Shown here: positions 25,791-40,702 of the stretch, one piece after another | Position numbering within the stretch: position 1 is the first letter of the stretch | Layout of the letters: each line of letters opens with the position of its first letter | From: Larimichthys crocea | Taxonomy: Eukaryota; Chordata; Actinopteri; Sciaenidae | Direction: 5' to 3' | Assembly: GCF_000972845.2 (NCBI RefSeq) | Contig: NC_040025.1 | Span: 18,469,399-18,533,398, forward strand | Length of the DNA: 64,000 nt | Program-made: the position numbers and the translations under genes | The notes under the pieces: model-generated | Databases searched by the model: none | The model's input: the letters and a program-made list of their open reading frames with translations, nothing else | What the model was told of the DNA's origin: nothing

Positions 25791-28100
25791 GCTTGTTATG
25801 ATGAATCTCAGACCTTCAGAAGTTTTATGTTTTTTATGTGAGACTGATGCTTTGTACACAGGTCTTTCTTTGTTCTATTAAAAAAACAAATTCATTTTCT
25901 GACTTTAAACATTATTTCAGCCACTGTAGAGCTTCTTCATGTAGTTTTACTGCAGTACACTGTACCAACAGCAGAGAGCACTCTTGAATGTGTTTTCAGT
26001 AAATTCCCCCAATGGGCGGCAGCCTGCCCGCAGATGCTCTTGTCCAAATGAACCAGTTTTACATGTTTTTGCAGTCGATGTATTTTCAGTCTTATTGACT
26101 TTTTGTCTGCGCTGTCTGTTGAGCTGTATGTGAATCATTAATTACCACAGAGTGATGCAAAATGCATAAGAACAGGAAGTTTAATTTGACATCTTTCTCA
26201 GTATAGTTGATTAGTTGCTTTAAATATGACCTCCTTAAATGTATTACATACACAAGCACAGGTGTGAACCAGATCAATCTGACTAAAATGACAAAAGAGG
26301 TCCCACTTTTGTTTCAACCATTTTTTTCCCCCCACCTTTGTTATTGTGACCTCCTGGTATGCACCAAAGCGTCTGTAAATGATAACAGTGCAGTGTTACG
26401 CAGTTACATGCATCATATACAATGGGCTGTGGGGCAGAAAATCTAAACTTCCTTGTGCCTTTGGTCCCCATCTGCTCAGTGAACTTATGAGCAGGAAATG
26501 GAATAAGTGGTGCAAAAAGCACGCCAACATCCTTGGTTCTTTCATGTGGCCTCTGTCGGTCATTACCCTATCTGTATCGACTGTTAACTGTCTTTACAAA
26601 GTTAAAAATCCCTTTCATGTTTCACTGTTTCTTTTTTGTTTTAATTTCAGTCAGAGCATATGGTTTGCACATCTGGGAGACGCTAAGCATGGTGGCACCC
26701 AACCCCCACGCACACTGCTTCTGTGAAGTGATCCATATATGGTCTTCATTGTTATTGCTCATAATCACTCATCATTATTATAAATAAGTCCTGTTTTGAT
26801 TGGTCGATTTCAGCTTTTGCTGTGTTAAGATGGTCAATATTGCAGAGTTTTGAAAACATCATGGAAGTATTTTTTTCACTCTGTCCTGCAGATGAATTTG
26901 CTACCGGGGACACATGATCAGTTGGTGTAGGTGTCATCTTTTTTTTAAAACAAGGAACACTCTGTGGAAACGTTTACTCTAAGTTCTCATGTGAACTACT
27001 TGTTTCCCCTCTGAAGTCATGTGCAGGTAAGCACCACAATGCTGTAAAAAATATTAAATATTTTGTTATCAGATCAAAGTGGCCTTACAACAAGGCGACA
27101 AACTGTACAGTTTGTTTCATCTGACCACAAACAAGCAATCACATCAAATCAGGAAATTTGATAAGTGCATCTCATCTCAGCTCATTTGACAATAACCACA
27201 TTTGAGCCTACATAATAGAGTAATAGTCATTAATGGACTGGCAATTTAATGACACCAAAATGAAGTCAAAATTACTATTGTGGACAACTTTGGGTCATTA
27301 AATGCCACTTCAGCATCCTCTGCTCTCCAGCTACCAGTTCTCAGTACCGTGATTTGGCGAGGCAGACGGGATTTCATGCCACTGGAGAGACACGGGGAGG
27401 AAGAGGGGGGGAGGAAGGCTTTGTGTGGCTTTGAGTGGTTTGCTGGGCCCCTTCATCTCGCTCGGCGGGTAATTACAGAATCATGGGTCAACCACGCATG
27501 TAACCACGGTTGCATTGCACAGTAGCAGATGTGCTCATGACATTATCCAGCACCAGAGCAAAAGGTAAATAAAAACAGATGCAGCTGGTTGCTACGGACC
27601 TTCGCCAAACTTGCGTATACCCCTAACTGTTCCCATGTGGGCCTGCTGAGCTGCAGTAGTAAAAGGGGCGGGTATGCCCTGTTTAAGATATGCCCGTGTT
27701 TCTCAACGGGAGAAATTTTATGAATGGGACAACGAGCCTCTGATGGTGATTGTGGTGGCGCGTTTATATGTGTGTTTATGTGTGTGTCTGGCATTTAGTG
27801 GAGGGGCAAAATCATCAGTAGACGTCCAGTTTCCCTCATCCTGTCATTATTTTCTTCTTTTTTCTGCTGTCCTGCAGGCCTTCTCTGACAATCTCCTCTT
27901 GCTTAAAGGCCTACTGGTCTTGCCTACTGCTTTCTTTGTGTCTGCGTGTATGTGCGTGACACTGCACAATGTCAGGGAGGTCCCTGGTTGGACTGGTGCC
28001 AGGGCTGCTGCAGGCCAGATGAAAAATTGAGGAAGAGGCTCGATTTCTGTGATATCCTGTCTTTGCTCGGCATCTGATTAGTGTACACAGCCTGGTGTAT
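25791..28100. other. Intergenic, no gene recognised
   Basis: First part of the long gene-poor tract downstream of ciroz. Open frames here are short and lie on both strands without family similarity. The piece 27270-27800 is somewhat GC-richer but shows no exon that I can support. Confidence 0.5.
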
Positions 28101-28107
28101 GGGATTA

Positions 28108-28151
28108 TGTGTGTGTGTTTTCAGGTTTACAGGTGTATTTGTGTGTGTGTG
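28108..28151. repeat. (GT)n microsatellite, interrupted
   Basis: Two GT runs, 28108-28118 and 28141-28151. Confidence 0.85.
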
Positions 28152-28307
28152 CAGTAATGACACAAACGTTAGATGAACCCTTACAGTTGGACTTGAAATC
28201 TTTTGATTTAGGGGCCTGTTTTAATAATTTGTTGAGCAATTCAATGTTCATGTTGCTTCTGTTGAGCTATGTGGTCTCTCCTCTTTTTAACCACACACTC
28301 ACACATG

Positions 28308-28353
28308 CTTACACACACGCAAACACAAACACACACACACACACACACACACA
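28308..28353. repeat. (CA)n microsatellite
   Basis: CA-rich run, perfect in the second half. Confidence 0.95.
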
Positions 28354-28479
28354 TCTTACACTATGAAGCTCGCTGCCAACAGCGCGTGCCTCCTCTCCCT
28401 CTCTCATTAACCGCAACTGTCAGATCCTCCAGATGAGGAGCAATTAAACCAGATAATAAACACTCGCCATCAATTCCTG

Positions 28480-28480
28480 T

Positions 28481-28509
<29 letters not shown>
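28480..28509. repeat. (TTG)n microsatellite
   Basis: TTG trinucleotide run with one GATG interruption. Confidence 0.9.
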
Positions 28510-28511
<2 letters not shown>

Positions 28512-29517
28512 CGACGAGCTGGGGGCTCCTCTCCTGCCACCTTAGTGCTAACTAGTACTTGAGTAACACACGAGAGCAGCGAGGAGAGAGTCCTTCATAA
28601 CACTGAAAAGGCCTCTACCTGCTTCATGTATGGTAACACCAGGCTAGATAATAAAAAAGGCACAGTGAATGTTAACAATTAGATCTTAATCAGACACAGC
28701 TCACAGAGGCTGCTCTTTTATCCCCAGGCTTCACAGAAAAGGCAAACAAAGCGCTGCAAACTGTCAAGATAAAACACTACTTGGGATTGGTCGTGTCTTA
28801 GGGCTTCTTAAAGGGCAGTAATCTTGCCGTGTGCTGCTTCCTGAGACGACGTGCTGTAAAGACTCCTGTGTTTGCTCTTGTATTGGAGTGATAAGGCCGC
28901 TCCTCATCACGCCTCGCTTCTGACGAGGCTCGTCTCCCCTGGCGATGAGAAGATGGGGCGTGTTGGTGGGGGCAGAGAGGGCAGCCATCGAGGGTTTTTT
29001 TTATTTTTTGCACACTCTGTAATAGATGATCAGGTGAAAGGCAGAAAAACGTTCAAATGAAAGCTTGTTCTGTTATTTTGAGGAACATTACAGAGTTCCT
29101 TTTTTATGATAAATGAGTGCTCCACTGATTTAGCATTTCCCTCCTATAACATCCATCCATTATCTGTAAACGTTATCTGTATCCTCTTATAACACGTTGG
29201 ACTCAAAATCAGTGAGACATTGTTTTCCTTCATTGTCAAAACCTGTCCCCTGCATTACCCACAATGCAACTCAATTGCCAACACTTGGGTTGAAGATTCA
29301 TGCTAATACAGCCTTGATTGATACAGATGTCTTGTAATTTCACTTCTTTCTAACTCAGCATCTTTAGATTCTTTTCATTTACAAACTTCTGTGTGACTCG
29401 ACCCGACACTGACTCAACTGAAGTCACTTTGAGGCAGTTTAGAAGACTTTGTGCACACTCTGGATCCATAAAAGGCACATATGCAGTAGCACTCTATGTG
29501 ACCTGTAAAGACTGTGA

Positions 29518-29543
29518 TAAAATAAATAAATAAATAAATAAAA
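29518..29543. repeat. (AAAT)n microsatellite
   Basis: AAATAAAT tetranucleotide run. Confidence 0.9.
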
Positions 29544-32500
29544 CGTCTAATAGTTTTCCCATTATACTTGTATAATAAGGAACGTTGATGACCCGGATTG
29601 AGATGAACTCCAGTTGACCTGAAGCATAAGGCAAATGTGCATGTTCACATTTGATTGTTCAGCTTGTGAAAAAAAAAACAGGCCTGGGATGGTTTTCCAC
29701 TTAAATTTGAGGGCTGGACCAAGTAGTCTTAGGAATTTAAAGACAATACCCTTTCTTTCAAAGGCTATAAAAACATGTATACAGCTGTACAAGGAGTTTC
29801 CTGATCCAAAGGCAAAATATGGTGTCAGATATTCCTATTACCAATCAGGATGGCGTGGCCTGGAAAGTAACGTACAAGATGAAACTCTGGCCTGTACAGA
29901 AAAAGCAGAAAAAAACTGATCCAATTTCCCTTTCTCTGTGGAAAAATGGATGTGGCCTGTTGTTGTTGAAACCATATTTCCCTCAAAAACACTCTGAAAG
30001 CTAAACAAAATTGACAGTGCTGGATTTATTGTCTTCAGCTCTTTTGTCTTCGGTGGCTACTGTTTGCGCCTTTGCCATGGAAACGGCAAGGTTATTTATC
30101 TTTACAGCCCTTTTACAATAACGTCCCTTTCCTGACAAAACAACAGAGGAAATATCAGGTCAAGCCTCTTCCCCCTTCTAATGATCAGGTCAATTCAGCC
30201 TCAGTATTTCAGACAGCTCATGGACATTCACACGTGTGCCCACACACAGCCTTGCTATTGATGAGAAACATACAGTTTGTGTTAAGATTTCCGGTTTCTC
30301 AGTGTGTGTTTGGGTTTTTTTTAGACTTCTTGTTTTTTAATGGTAAAGGAAAAGGGAGGCGTTGGTATTATATTCGTCCTCTGGATATTGGAAGGCTGAA
30401 AGAGTGGCTTCAGTCAGAAACACTAGATGGAGACAGAGAAAACCAACTCCCAGGTTGCGTTTCAGACATCACATATGAGAATACGGTTCACAGTGTTTGA
30501 AACACTGGGCAAACACAGTCACAAAGAAAGCACTGAATGTACTGTCTGTCTTTACATGGTGCACGTTTATTTACAGTTTTCACATGTTTCTCACAGGTTG
30601 TTTAGAACCTGGCCTCTGTTGTGCAGAAATTTGGAAAACTTGCTCTATGTGTTGTAGATTTTCTTCTTCACAGGATAAATCTGATAATTTTCTTTTCTCA
30701 GATAAAATGTGTTCTGTGCAGTCATCTGCAAACATCTTGCAAATCCTTGTGACTTGTGTATACTCCAGTATACTCTAGCTGTCGGGCGCTGTCCCCTCTC
30801 TTAACACGGGGGGAGACAAGCAATTATTCCTTTTAAGGAGCTGTTCTCGTGAAAGTTGCAGAGAGTGTATGCTGACTGCTTTCCTCAAACCACATAAACA
30901 GCGCCGATAATAGAAGAAACTGACAATTTAGATGAGGAGGAATAAGGCATAAAAGCATGAGGTGCGTAGAAAGTGCATGTCACAATTAAATTACTTAATG
31001 GGTGAGTGTCCCACGATAGATCACATGTAATTTACATCAAGAGTCACTGTAATAAAGACTTTGTAAAACTTACATTGAAATTCAATTAGAGTGTTGAATG
31101 CATAACCAAAGCCGTGAAAAATGAACTCATTGGGGGTCCCTTTTCATTACTGCCCTGAGGCAAAAGAGACCATTAATTTAATACATTCCATGTTTTTTCA
31201 CATGAGCATTTTTAAGTTAGTGCACATTTCCGTCCTAATGTATCTAATACAAAGAGAGAGCCTGCCAAAGACTGCATTATACAAGCAGCAAAGAACCTCC
31301 CCTCCCCTGCCACCCCCACTCCAGTTGTTACCTTGAGTAGTCAGACCACTTTCAATCAGTCAAGCTTGAAAAACGACCTGGCCCTAAAAAAAACAAAACA
31401 ACAAAAGAAGAAATTATGATATTGTTTTATTGATTCATAGTGCGGTGAATATTCTTGTACTGCAGGTGCCGGGCCCTGGCACAGAGGTACATACAATGGT
31501 GTTGACTTTGACTGTAAACAGTTAAACGGCTCGTCTTAATTAAGATATTACTGTTTTATCTTAGAACAGCGGATCTGCACCTTTCAGTCAACCACAAAGC
31601 CAAAACAAAACAGGGACCCCATCAGATGTTCTACCCTTAAGAGGAGTGCTAATTAAAAGACTATTTCATTAACTGTTCCAGCTTGGTAAATATAAGTTTA
31701 CTAGGGGTCAATAGACTTTACAACACATAATGATTTGGAATATAATTACTGTGTAAAGGGAGCCATGAAAATACCTTCAGAATAAAGCTAAAGTTGTTTG
31801 TCGGTCCAACAATGACCCACTATGTCAGTCTTGGTTAACAGAGTTCAGAGGGCAGGTCATGTTATCTGCTATCAACTTGATGCACCAACAGTTTATCAGC
31901 CTCCTTTGCACCTTTCAGTACACACAGCTGCCATTTGGCGAGTGCCTGGGGAGCCACAATAAACAGAGTTAATACTTTTGTTTAGTCTTGTTGCAAACAG
32001 GTGAGGTAATTACAAGGCAGTTGATGTTATCTATAATATTCCTCTTTTGCCAAGAGACTTTGCTGGAAATGCTGAAACTCCTTTTAAATATAATTTAATC
32101 TTGATTTCTCACATTGCAGGAGTGAAAAGGTTTTTTTTTTTTAATGATGATTGTTTTCATGCTGAGGGAGAGACGCCATGAGCAGATTTCCACATGCAGA
32201 AATTAAAGTTTGAATCGTTCATGCTATGATCTTACTCAACTCATGACTTTTTTTTTCCCTTCTATTGTTTTTCCACTTCTGTGCACACACAGGCTGCTAA
32301 TGAAATCAACTCATGGAACAATGCTTCATATAGTCAACAATTCTTTAATGAGTGGATGCAAACAGCAGCGCCGCATATGAAAAGTCACAAACACATATTT
32401 TTTTAGGATAAAGACGAGAGTGACACTGAGGCCAGTCTGGGCGAGTCCTCGTGAAGCAGGGGGACATGTATTATTCATTGAAAAACTGTGAATGTTAGTG

Positions 32501-35500
32501 CTTCTTTTCCTTGTTTCAGCACGCATTTTTCCATTTGTCTTGTGATGCTAAATTTTTAACGTTTTCCCCACATCGCATTGATGTTGCATATAATTAGTGA
32601 CTTTACAGCAAAATCACTTCTGACACCACTGTGTTTGCAAATTAGAATACTTCAGATAGGGGAAATTCAGCTGGGAGAACGGGGCTGAGAGAAGAAGGAG
32701 AGTAGCCTAAATATTATATGCACAGCCCTGGAAAAGTGACAAAATCATTTGAATTAACAGAAAAGATGCGAAAGCTAATTGAAAACTCTTGGTTTATTTA
32801 TATACGTTTAGAAAGCTCATCATACTTTCAAGAGCAGGATGTGCCGTCCACAAACACGACACCGTATCCTACATAGAAAAAGGCAGGAAACGCTGAAGTG
32901 CATATTTGATTTATTTATTTTCACCCAGACGGATACTCAGTGCTTTATACAGAATTTGCCATTTGGAGGTTGAAATAATGGATGGGGCGCTCATCCATTT
33001 TTAATTCCTCCATGTTGTGTGAAGGGTAAACATGCTGTTTGAGATGTCTTTTCTCTGCTGAACTGTGTTTTCTCATTATGAGTCTGTGTATAGGGAGCAA
33101 AAACTAGTCACGAAAGTGCTTAAAGTGTATTGCAACAAGTCATTGAGGGTGCCTTTCCAATAATGCTTATTCCCAAAAGCAACTCATATCTGAAGAGCAA
33201 AAAGAAAAAAACAACAAAGCAACAGCTTTCATAGGTGCTCCTTGTCGCATTATATATATGAGTACAAATTCAATGATGGTTATGATTTTCCTTTAATTAA
33301 TTTGTTGTGTTCACTGATCTAAGGACAGGGATCTTTGTTGACAGACCATCCACCCATGGGAAGTTATTCTGCGAGTAATACAGTGCAACAGCTCTCAGTT
33401 TGGACCCAGACACCAGCCCACAGATCCTCTGATAATTTGGAATCATTTTTAATAAGTCGTAATTACACAGAGGGTCTGATTGTGCTCTGCAGCCCTTGAA
33501 AATGAAATATGTTACATTGGGGCCTGATGGTAAAGGATATTGCTTGCCGTTCATACATAATTGAGCGATCTTGAATGTCAAACCAGTGGGAGAAAATGCA
33601 ACAGAAGCAACAGTACACCTCACCACAAAGCTACACAGCATCCTCTTCACTCTGAGCCAGCCAGCAGAGAGGAACATGTGTTATGTGGTGTACCAAAGTG
33701 CCCGAAGGAGGTGTACACTGACAGGTTTTGTATTTAAGAGTGCTTTCCAAACTGCAGGTCTTTAAGTAACTGCTGTTTTTTTTCTTCATAGATTGTAAAT
33801 ACAAAAAAAACTAATTTTTAGCTGTACAAATCACATGTTTTTCCTTAAATAGACTTTTAAATCAGCTAAAAAACAATATTTTTTACATTTAAATCTGAAG
33901 GTAAACCTAAATGATGACAGATGTAAACATCTTGTGTCTGTTTGTCGCCTCTTTCTTCTGGTCGCTTTCTCTCTGATGGAGGGTGGAGGTCTGGCAGGAG
34001 GAAGAGAGTTGTGTGTAAGCAGATAACCTGACTTTGTTAGTAAATGAAATACAAAGGAGCTCGGGGATGGAAGCTTTTTATTTCCTCTTCCTCTTTATAG
34101 ATAAATGACTTGCTGTCTCCTGAGCAAAGAGCCATCTTTATATTTTTGACGTTTTCGTGTTTAATGTGTTGTATATCTTACACGGCCCATCTTTATGCTC
34201 TGCCTTTTTGCATTTTCTTTTAAAGCTCAAATGCAGTTATTGATGCCCTGCCTCTAGTACATTATGCATTATTTGTTGGTAAGTACCATTTTTGCATATT
34301 GACGGTAACAAGAAAATGCACGTATGGAAATTCTAATATAAATTGACTTATATGTATAGGCTTAGACTCTGCTCACTAAGCTCTTCTGCAAATAATATAT
34401 AGTTCTTCATGCTGCTAATCCTGAGGAGCAGTCTTAAAGACTGCCGGCATGAAAGAGAGAGAGAGAAAAAAAAAGCAACGTGGACCTTTAGCTTTTAAAG
34501 ACTTTTATCTTATATTACAGGAATGACAGATTGTGCCTCTTTCTAAGGCTTTTATGCTTTGTTTCAAGAGGCCCTGGATGGGGGGGAAGAGAGATGCATG
34601 AGGAGACGAAGGGTGATATTGATAAGGATGGAAGGTGCAGAGGAGTGTACTCCAGTGTAATGCAGCTTTATGATGCCCTTTTTCATTTAGCATGAATGGT
34701 TTTTATGATTCCATTTCTTGGGTGAACAGGGATGAAAGAGGACTGAGGGGTTGAAACAGACAGAGGACACATCGGGACCACTGAAAAACTTTGCCGTCTT
34801 CACCGCCAACACAATAAAAACCTCTCCACTCAAAATGCCTCAACAAATCTAAATCACTGAATGTCGAAAATTGATATTCAGGCAAAAAAATGTGAATGAA
34901 TTTGGCTGCGAACTGCATGATTCCTCTCTAAACAGCTTCTCCTCATAAAGCCTGACTGATAATAAGCTGCTACAGCTGCTCTCAGATATTCACCCCTCAT
35001 TAACAATTTGCACATTTTGGTTAAGCTACACAGTTATTACCTTATTATCAGATTTTATTTGTCTGGAAAAAATCCATTTTTGTCAAAGCATCACATTTAA
35101 CACACTGGGCTCTTATTCACACTCTTTAATACTGTTTTTCTTTCTGAATAGCATTTCCATACAATTATATTTCTTTTCGGTTTCCTACTGAAAATAACAA
35201 AGCCTTAACCATCAGCTGATTCAGTATATTCCAATGGATCATTTGCATTTGAAGGTACAATCTAAAATGGATTCGTAATATATGTCTCTAATTCCTAGTG
35301 ATATAAATCATCACCTTTCTGTCACCGCAGTAAATGCCAAAACAACAACAACAACAATAACAAGAACAAACAAACAAACAAAAGATGCAGTCTCTGGCTG
35401 TTTGCCAGCCACACAAACCTGAGCTACAAACGGTTACAAAACTGCATCCTTTATATTTACACACACAGGAGTAGCGGGGTAATTATTTTTTATGTTTTTT

Positions 35501-35989
35501 TTTTTTCATCACCAATTCTTGGACACCATCCACAACTGAACTCCACATCCAATGTATGCAATTTTTTTCTGCTGGTAAGAATGTGTTATATTACTGTTGT
35601 CTTTGTATGTTATAGTATTATAAGATAGTGTATTAGTGTTGGAAGGACGCTGTGTTGTCTTTGTTAACAAGGAAAAGAAAAAAAAAGCTAAAATGTTAAA
35701 TGTAGTGAAAACTACATTGATGATTCCAGTGGAAGTTGAAGAACTGAGACCAGGTAAAAGTATCAACATCAGAATGTGAAAATAATCCAGTAAAAATAAC
35801 AAAACTTTTACGGAACCTTTTGAAAATGACTAAAAATAAGGGATTCATACTTTAAAATCAAGAAAAATGTGACTTTAATCTTGAAGGTTCTTTGTTGAAT
35901 TTAATCAAAATGATCTCACTTCAGTGGCCAGTGTTTTAATTTATTATTCATTTATGTATTTTAAGACCAAATAATACAAATTATTTGGG

Positions 35990-36103
35990 AATTACTGCAG
36001 TAGTGGAGTAGTGCAATATAGTATTGCAGAAAAAGTAGTGAAAGGGAAAAAGTCCCTGAAAACTTAAGCACATGTAAATGTAAATGTTACTTTCCTCCAC
36101 TGT
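35990..36103. mobile_element. Fragment of the CAGTGGTRGAA MITE family
   Basis: Contains GTAAATGTTACTTTCCTCCACTG, split here as words GTAAATGT and TTACTTTCCTCCACTG. This resembles the right terminus of the element at 22466-23127. Only the end portion is recognisable. Confidence 0.5.
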
Positions 36104-39100
36104 CCAGAAGAGCAGCTCCATTCAGCTCAGTAAAACAGGTTAATCTCTTATTTTTGAACTCAAATTTATTTCTTCACAATAACACATACATATTTTCTTC
36201 ATTTTCTCGTCTGTCTGTCTCATGCTCACTCAGATCACTTGCAGTCCAAAGCGTTTTTCCTCCAGTTCCTGTCGACACAGAGATCTGCTGAGTGTGTTGG
36301 AGTTTCCTTTTCCTCTACACATGTTTGCCAGCACTTTGTGTTATCTCTGTAGTGAAGATAAGTTAAAAAGAAAAGGACGTGAACTTTTTTTATGGGCTGC
36401 CCTGTTGTAGCAGGTCATAGTTCTGATGCTTTTGTCATTTCCTGTACTTCTATAGGCTTATTTCTGCTATGAATATGAATGAGATCATATGTGCAGATTA
36501 GGGATTTTCTCTTAAATTCAAAGGTAATAAAATGTCTTTCTTTTTTCTCTCAGTAAAGGTTGATAAAACCAATGTCTAACATTATATCACATGGATACAT
36601 GATGTGGTTTGAGAGCAGATCTGTGCACTGATACACGCACTGTTACATCTTTATCCACTTCATCCACTGGCACTGAGTTTAAGCAGAACAGCTGATATGT
36701 TTCTAAATAGGGAAATGAGTAAATTGTAATATTGTAGAAGTACTCAGGATCTGATAAACTCATATAAATCCTTTAACTCTGGACGTCAGCGGACCTCAGC
36801 GTTGAAACAGAGACCTGAAAAGGTTTGTAAAACATATTAGAGGAATGCTTTGGATGGACGACTTCCTTGATCCTTACTTACTCATCTCCGCTCTGTGATC
36901 CCGATACCGATACTAGCGTTTAAAGCATCCACTTCCCAGGAACAGGGCATCATTTTTCTGTCTCTCAATAAGGTTTCATGGTTTTATCCTCTGTGTCTCA
37001 GGCACATAAAGGCTTTATAAGGGTGCTTACAGACAGACTCGAGCAGAATCAGGCTTTTTGAATCTGTTTAAATGATTTTAAAGGCGGGGCAGAAGGCTAT
37101 GATTCTCTGATTTATTGCTTCCCCCTCTTAGTTCAGATTGATGTTTTGCTTTTCCATGCCTTCCTGCTTTTATGGCATCATCTTGTGTCCAGAGATGTGG
37201 CTCCTCCAATAAAGAGCCTTTTAACTTTGCTCACATTTCTATAAAAAACAAAAGGATGAGAAACTGTTTTGAAAACGTATGGAAATTCATTATATTTTAA
37301 CAGTGTTTTCCTCACGTGTGCACAAAGCATGTGCGATAGGAATGAGAAACTTTGCAGTTTCTGTGCTCTCAGTAACGCAATGCAATATAAAAAGAAAAGA
37401 CATTGATATTTTATTACTGGTAGTATATTTATAATTCTCCTTGAGGCTTTCACCAAGGGACAGCCAATCACATGTTATTGTGTGCAGCTGTATTAAGACT
37501 CATGCAACAAGAAAATCCTCTGAACCACAGTGTCCTCATGTCATAAGTGTCACATTGGGCTGTTGTCTAAACAAAGACATGGCCTGGAAACAAGAAGGAG
37601 TTAGGGGGACAGGTTAGGCAACAACGAGAGACATCCATTTTAATTAAATGTTACACAGTCCCACTCCCAGGCCTTAATACAAGTAGGCTTACTGCAAAGA
37701 TCTCATTTAGGACAAACACGATGACTGCATCTTTCTCTAACTATCACCCACAGCCGAGGAGCGCCCTGTGATACAGGGCTGTAAAATGACTGATGTTTGT
37801 AAAAAGCGACATTTCTGCCTAGTAAGCACTTCTACAGGGACGCTCCTGAGTTTTTATGTGCGGGTTCATAAACTCCCAGACTAATGCACCCTGACACACT
37901 GTTTTGATATCATTACAGCATTATACTCATCCTTTTTTTTGAGTGAAAAAACGCAAGTACTTAGAAAGTCGAAATTCATAAATAAATTTATGTCAAACTG
38001 CACTTAATATTGATTTTGTTAGTGTACAGATTCAATAATAAGGTACCGAGTGCATGAATATTTAAATATAATCTTCATTTCTGCATCTCCTAATGGCCTT
38101 TTCTCCTCTACACTCAATTTAAACACAATTTGGAAACTATAATGTATTGAAAATGACTGGAATTCAGCAATAAATCATTGCTGGGATACTGTGTGCCTTT
38201 TATAAGATAGTCCAATATTAGTCTCCAGGGGGATCTGCACAATTAGATTTCTGTTTTTTAAACTTAGCAATTATCATTACAACTATCGTTTCACCAGAAA
38301 GTGTTGTCTCCCCTTTTCCAATTTCCATGCAGAAATGGAGGAAAGCCTAAATGGACTGCAGGCTAACCAGAGACGTCAAAGGTCAAATTACAGGCAGTGA
38401 AGTACAACCTCAGCACACCACAAAGCATGCAAATGATCCCCACAATGTTACTTTGTTTTCACTGTTTGCTGGAAACTCAGCAACCTGCATAAAGTCAGTT
38501 ATTGTTAACAGCTAATGGATAAAAGTAAAAGAAGAAGAGTGATGTGTCGTTCAAGGCAGCCGTCCAAGCTAGCGTAAATGAATGAACAAAACCCTCTAAT
38601 AGGCATGTGGAGCCACAGCGTGCGATCCATATGATGGCTATCAATAATTCATTCTTGGCTTTGGCCTTTTGGGAGACATTAAGGTAATATGAAGAGCAGT
38701 CAGGCCAAATGGTTTGCAAATCCTTTTTAGCCGGTGTACATGGTATCATTTACCTGATTTCTGCACAAGTAGCAACTTTATAGTGACTCTAACTGTTTTA
38801 GATAAGCACAATCAAAGACACTTGTGTTTCACTTTATTTGAAAGATTAGAGGCCGGATAGTCATATCAAAACACTTTTGCTCATATTGCTTGCTTCTTAT
38901 TTTATTGGTGTAATGTGATAAAACGTAAAAAGGTTCCATTAAAAATAAGTAAGAAGAAATGAAAAAAAAAAAAAGATAAAACGCATTTTCAGCAGCACAG
39001 AATTTAAAAACGTAAGGGGAAAAAAAAAGGACCCCCCCCTCCCCATGAAAGACATTTATAAAAACCAGTTAGACCGGGACTAAATGTAGCTCATATGGGC

Positions 39101-40670
39101 TTCGCACTCTGCCATATTGACAGCTGCTAATAGTTTGTTGTTGGAACTTCCTCTGTAAGCATCATTGCCTCGGCCCATGTGGTTCTGGTTCCTCAATCAC
39201 ACTTTGTTGTCTTTACTCGGCCTCAGAAAAAGCACTGCTTCAGCATTAATAATTGGCTTTTCAGAGACATTTTGATTTGTCCCCAGATTTGGAAGGCCAT
39301 GTGGATGTGATTTGTTTTGGAGAAACAGGCTTCCATTCACACACAAACACACACAAACGGTCAATTGATCTCATATGATAAAACTTAACAGAGCATTAGC
39401 AGACTTTAATCGTGAGCCGAGTGGAAGGATTTTCCTGAAATGGGTTTACAGAGTGATATCGACGCAGAAAGCCTCTGTGACATGTGAGTTGGTTTGTTAT
39501 CTGGATCCCACCTTGTCTTCTTTGCATGTGGATAGAGTGTATATACACTGTAGACTTAAAGCAGTTTGACTCCTCAGCTCGGTGATTAGTCCACACACAC
39601 CATATTATGTAAAGGTGGCCCGGCAGTGGCGGCTAATGGCCTCCCTGTCTCTATAAGTTATGGATGTAGCCTTTTGTGCTGCAGGGTCGCACATAAAGGC
39701 CCCTCTTTTTAATTCACAGTCACCCATGGTCAAACTAAATGGCTGACAGTGGAATTGGAGGCCCACGTTTTTTCCAGTACACACACTTTGTTTCAAAAAT
39801 GGCTACTGACGTTGACTAAAGAGCTCGAGCTCCCTTTTCTGCAGTGTTTCTACAAGGTTAAATGTAGTCTTTTTTGCACGTGTATGAAAAATGTCTCTTT
39901 ATGAAAGATTAATAGAGAACGCTTCCTGAAAATATATTTCAGAATACACAACAAAGAGCACATCTAAAAGTACAACTGATAATGTACTACTTGCCTGTAA
40001 GAAACTGACAGTTAAAGCATTTTTCAGTCGGTCTACAGTATTTAGGCCTACATTTGTGTTATTTATGTTTTTGTTTGGGCTCACCCATTTAAATTAAAGC
40101 CTGTGCATTAAATTTGACCTTTGCTTGTGTAAATTGTAGGAAGATTTAGAAGATATCTACAGTAATTACACTAAAAGTTTGGCACTGGTTGTAGAAAAAT
40201 AGGCTTTTTTTCATAGTTTTTCCAAACAAAAACACGCTAATAAAGTATCTAAGCAGTTTAACATACATGTGTTGATGTAGTGTGCTACTACATCTTTACC
40301 TGGCAACTGTGGTAAGTAATATCTCTAATTCAAGCTTCATAACATAAAAGCCATAAAAGCTTGGCCTGGCAGCCTTTCATGTTAATTGTGTCTGTGCCTT
40401 AAAACAAAGCTTGTTTTTCACAGCCTAACACTGATTACTAAATGTTGCAGAATCCTGATCTGTGCATTTCTGAGCAGCACTTCATTTTTTTTCCCCTCCT
40501 TGAGTAGATTATTAAAAATTGATCATTCACTGTAATAGCTTCATTTCTGTCGGTTTTCATATTTTAATCCTGTTTTAAAGAAAACACAATACATTAATCA
40601 AATATGACAGAACATACTCTTAATGTAATCATGCAGGGAAATATGAATTGCAAATGCCTCACCACCACCA

Positions 40671-40702
40671 CCCTCCCTCCCTCCCTCCCTCCCTCCTTCC
40701 CC
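40671..40702. repeat. (CCCT)n microsatellite
   Basis: CCTC tetranucleotide run preceded by an ACC trinucleotide run. Confidence 0.93.

Larger units (their letters stand above)
28510..40670. other. Gene-poor intergenic tract, first half
   Basis: No coding exon recognised. By synteny this is expected to be the far upstream region of casz1, a zinc-finger regulator gene known for large non-coding flanks. Many stretches have balanced composition with homeodomain-type TAATTA and GATA-like words, as in developmental enhancers, but conservation cannot be judged from one sequence. The longest open frame is 33297-33677 (minus, 126 codons), within chance expectation. Confidence 0.45.

Noticed and set aside
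28308..28353. CRISPR-like or satellite array
   Set aside because: Plain CA microsatellite; no spaced repeats anywhere in the window and the genome is a vertebrate's.
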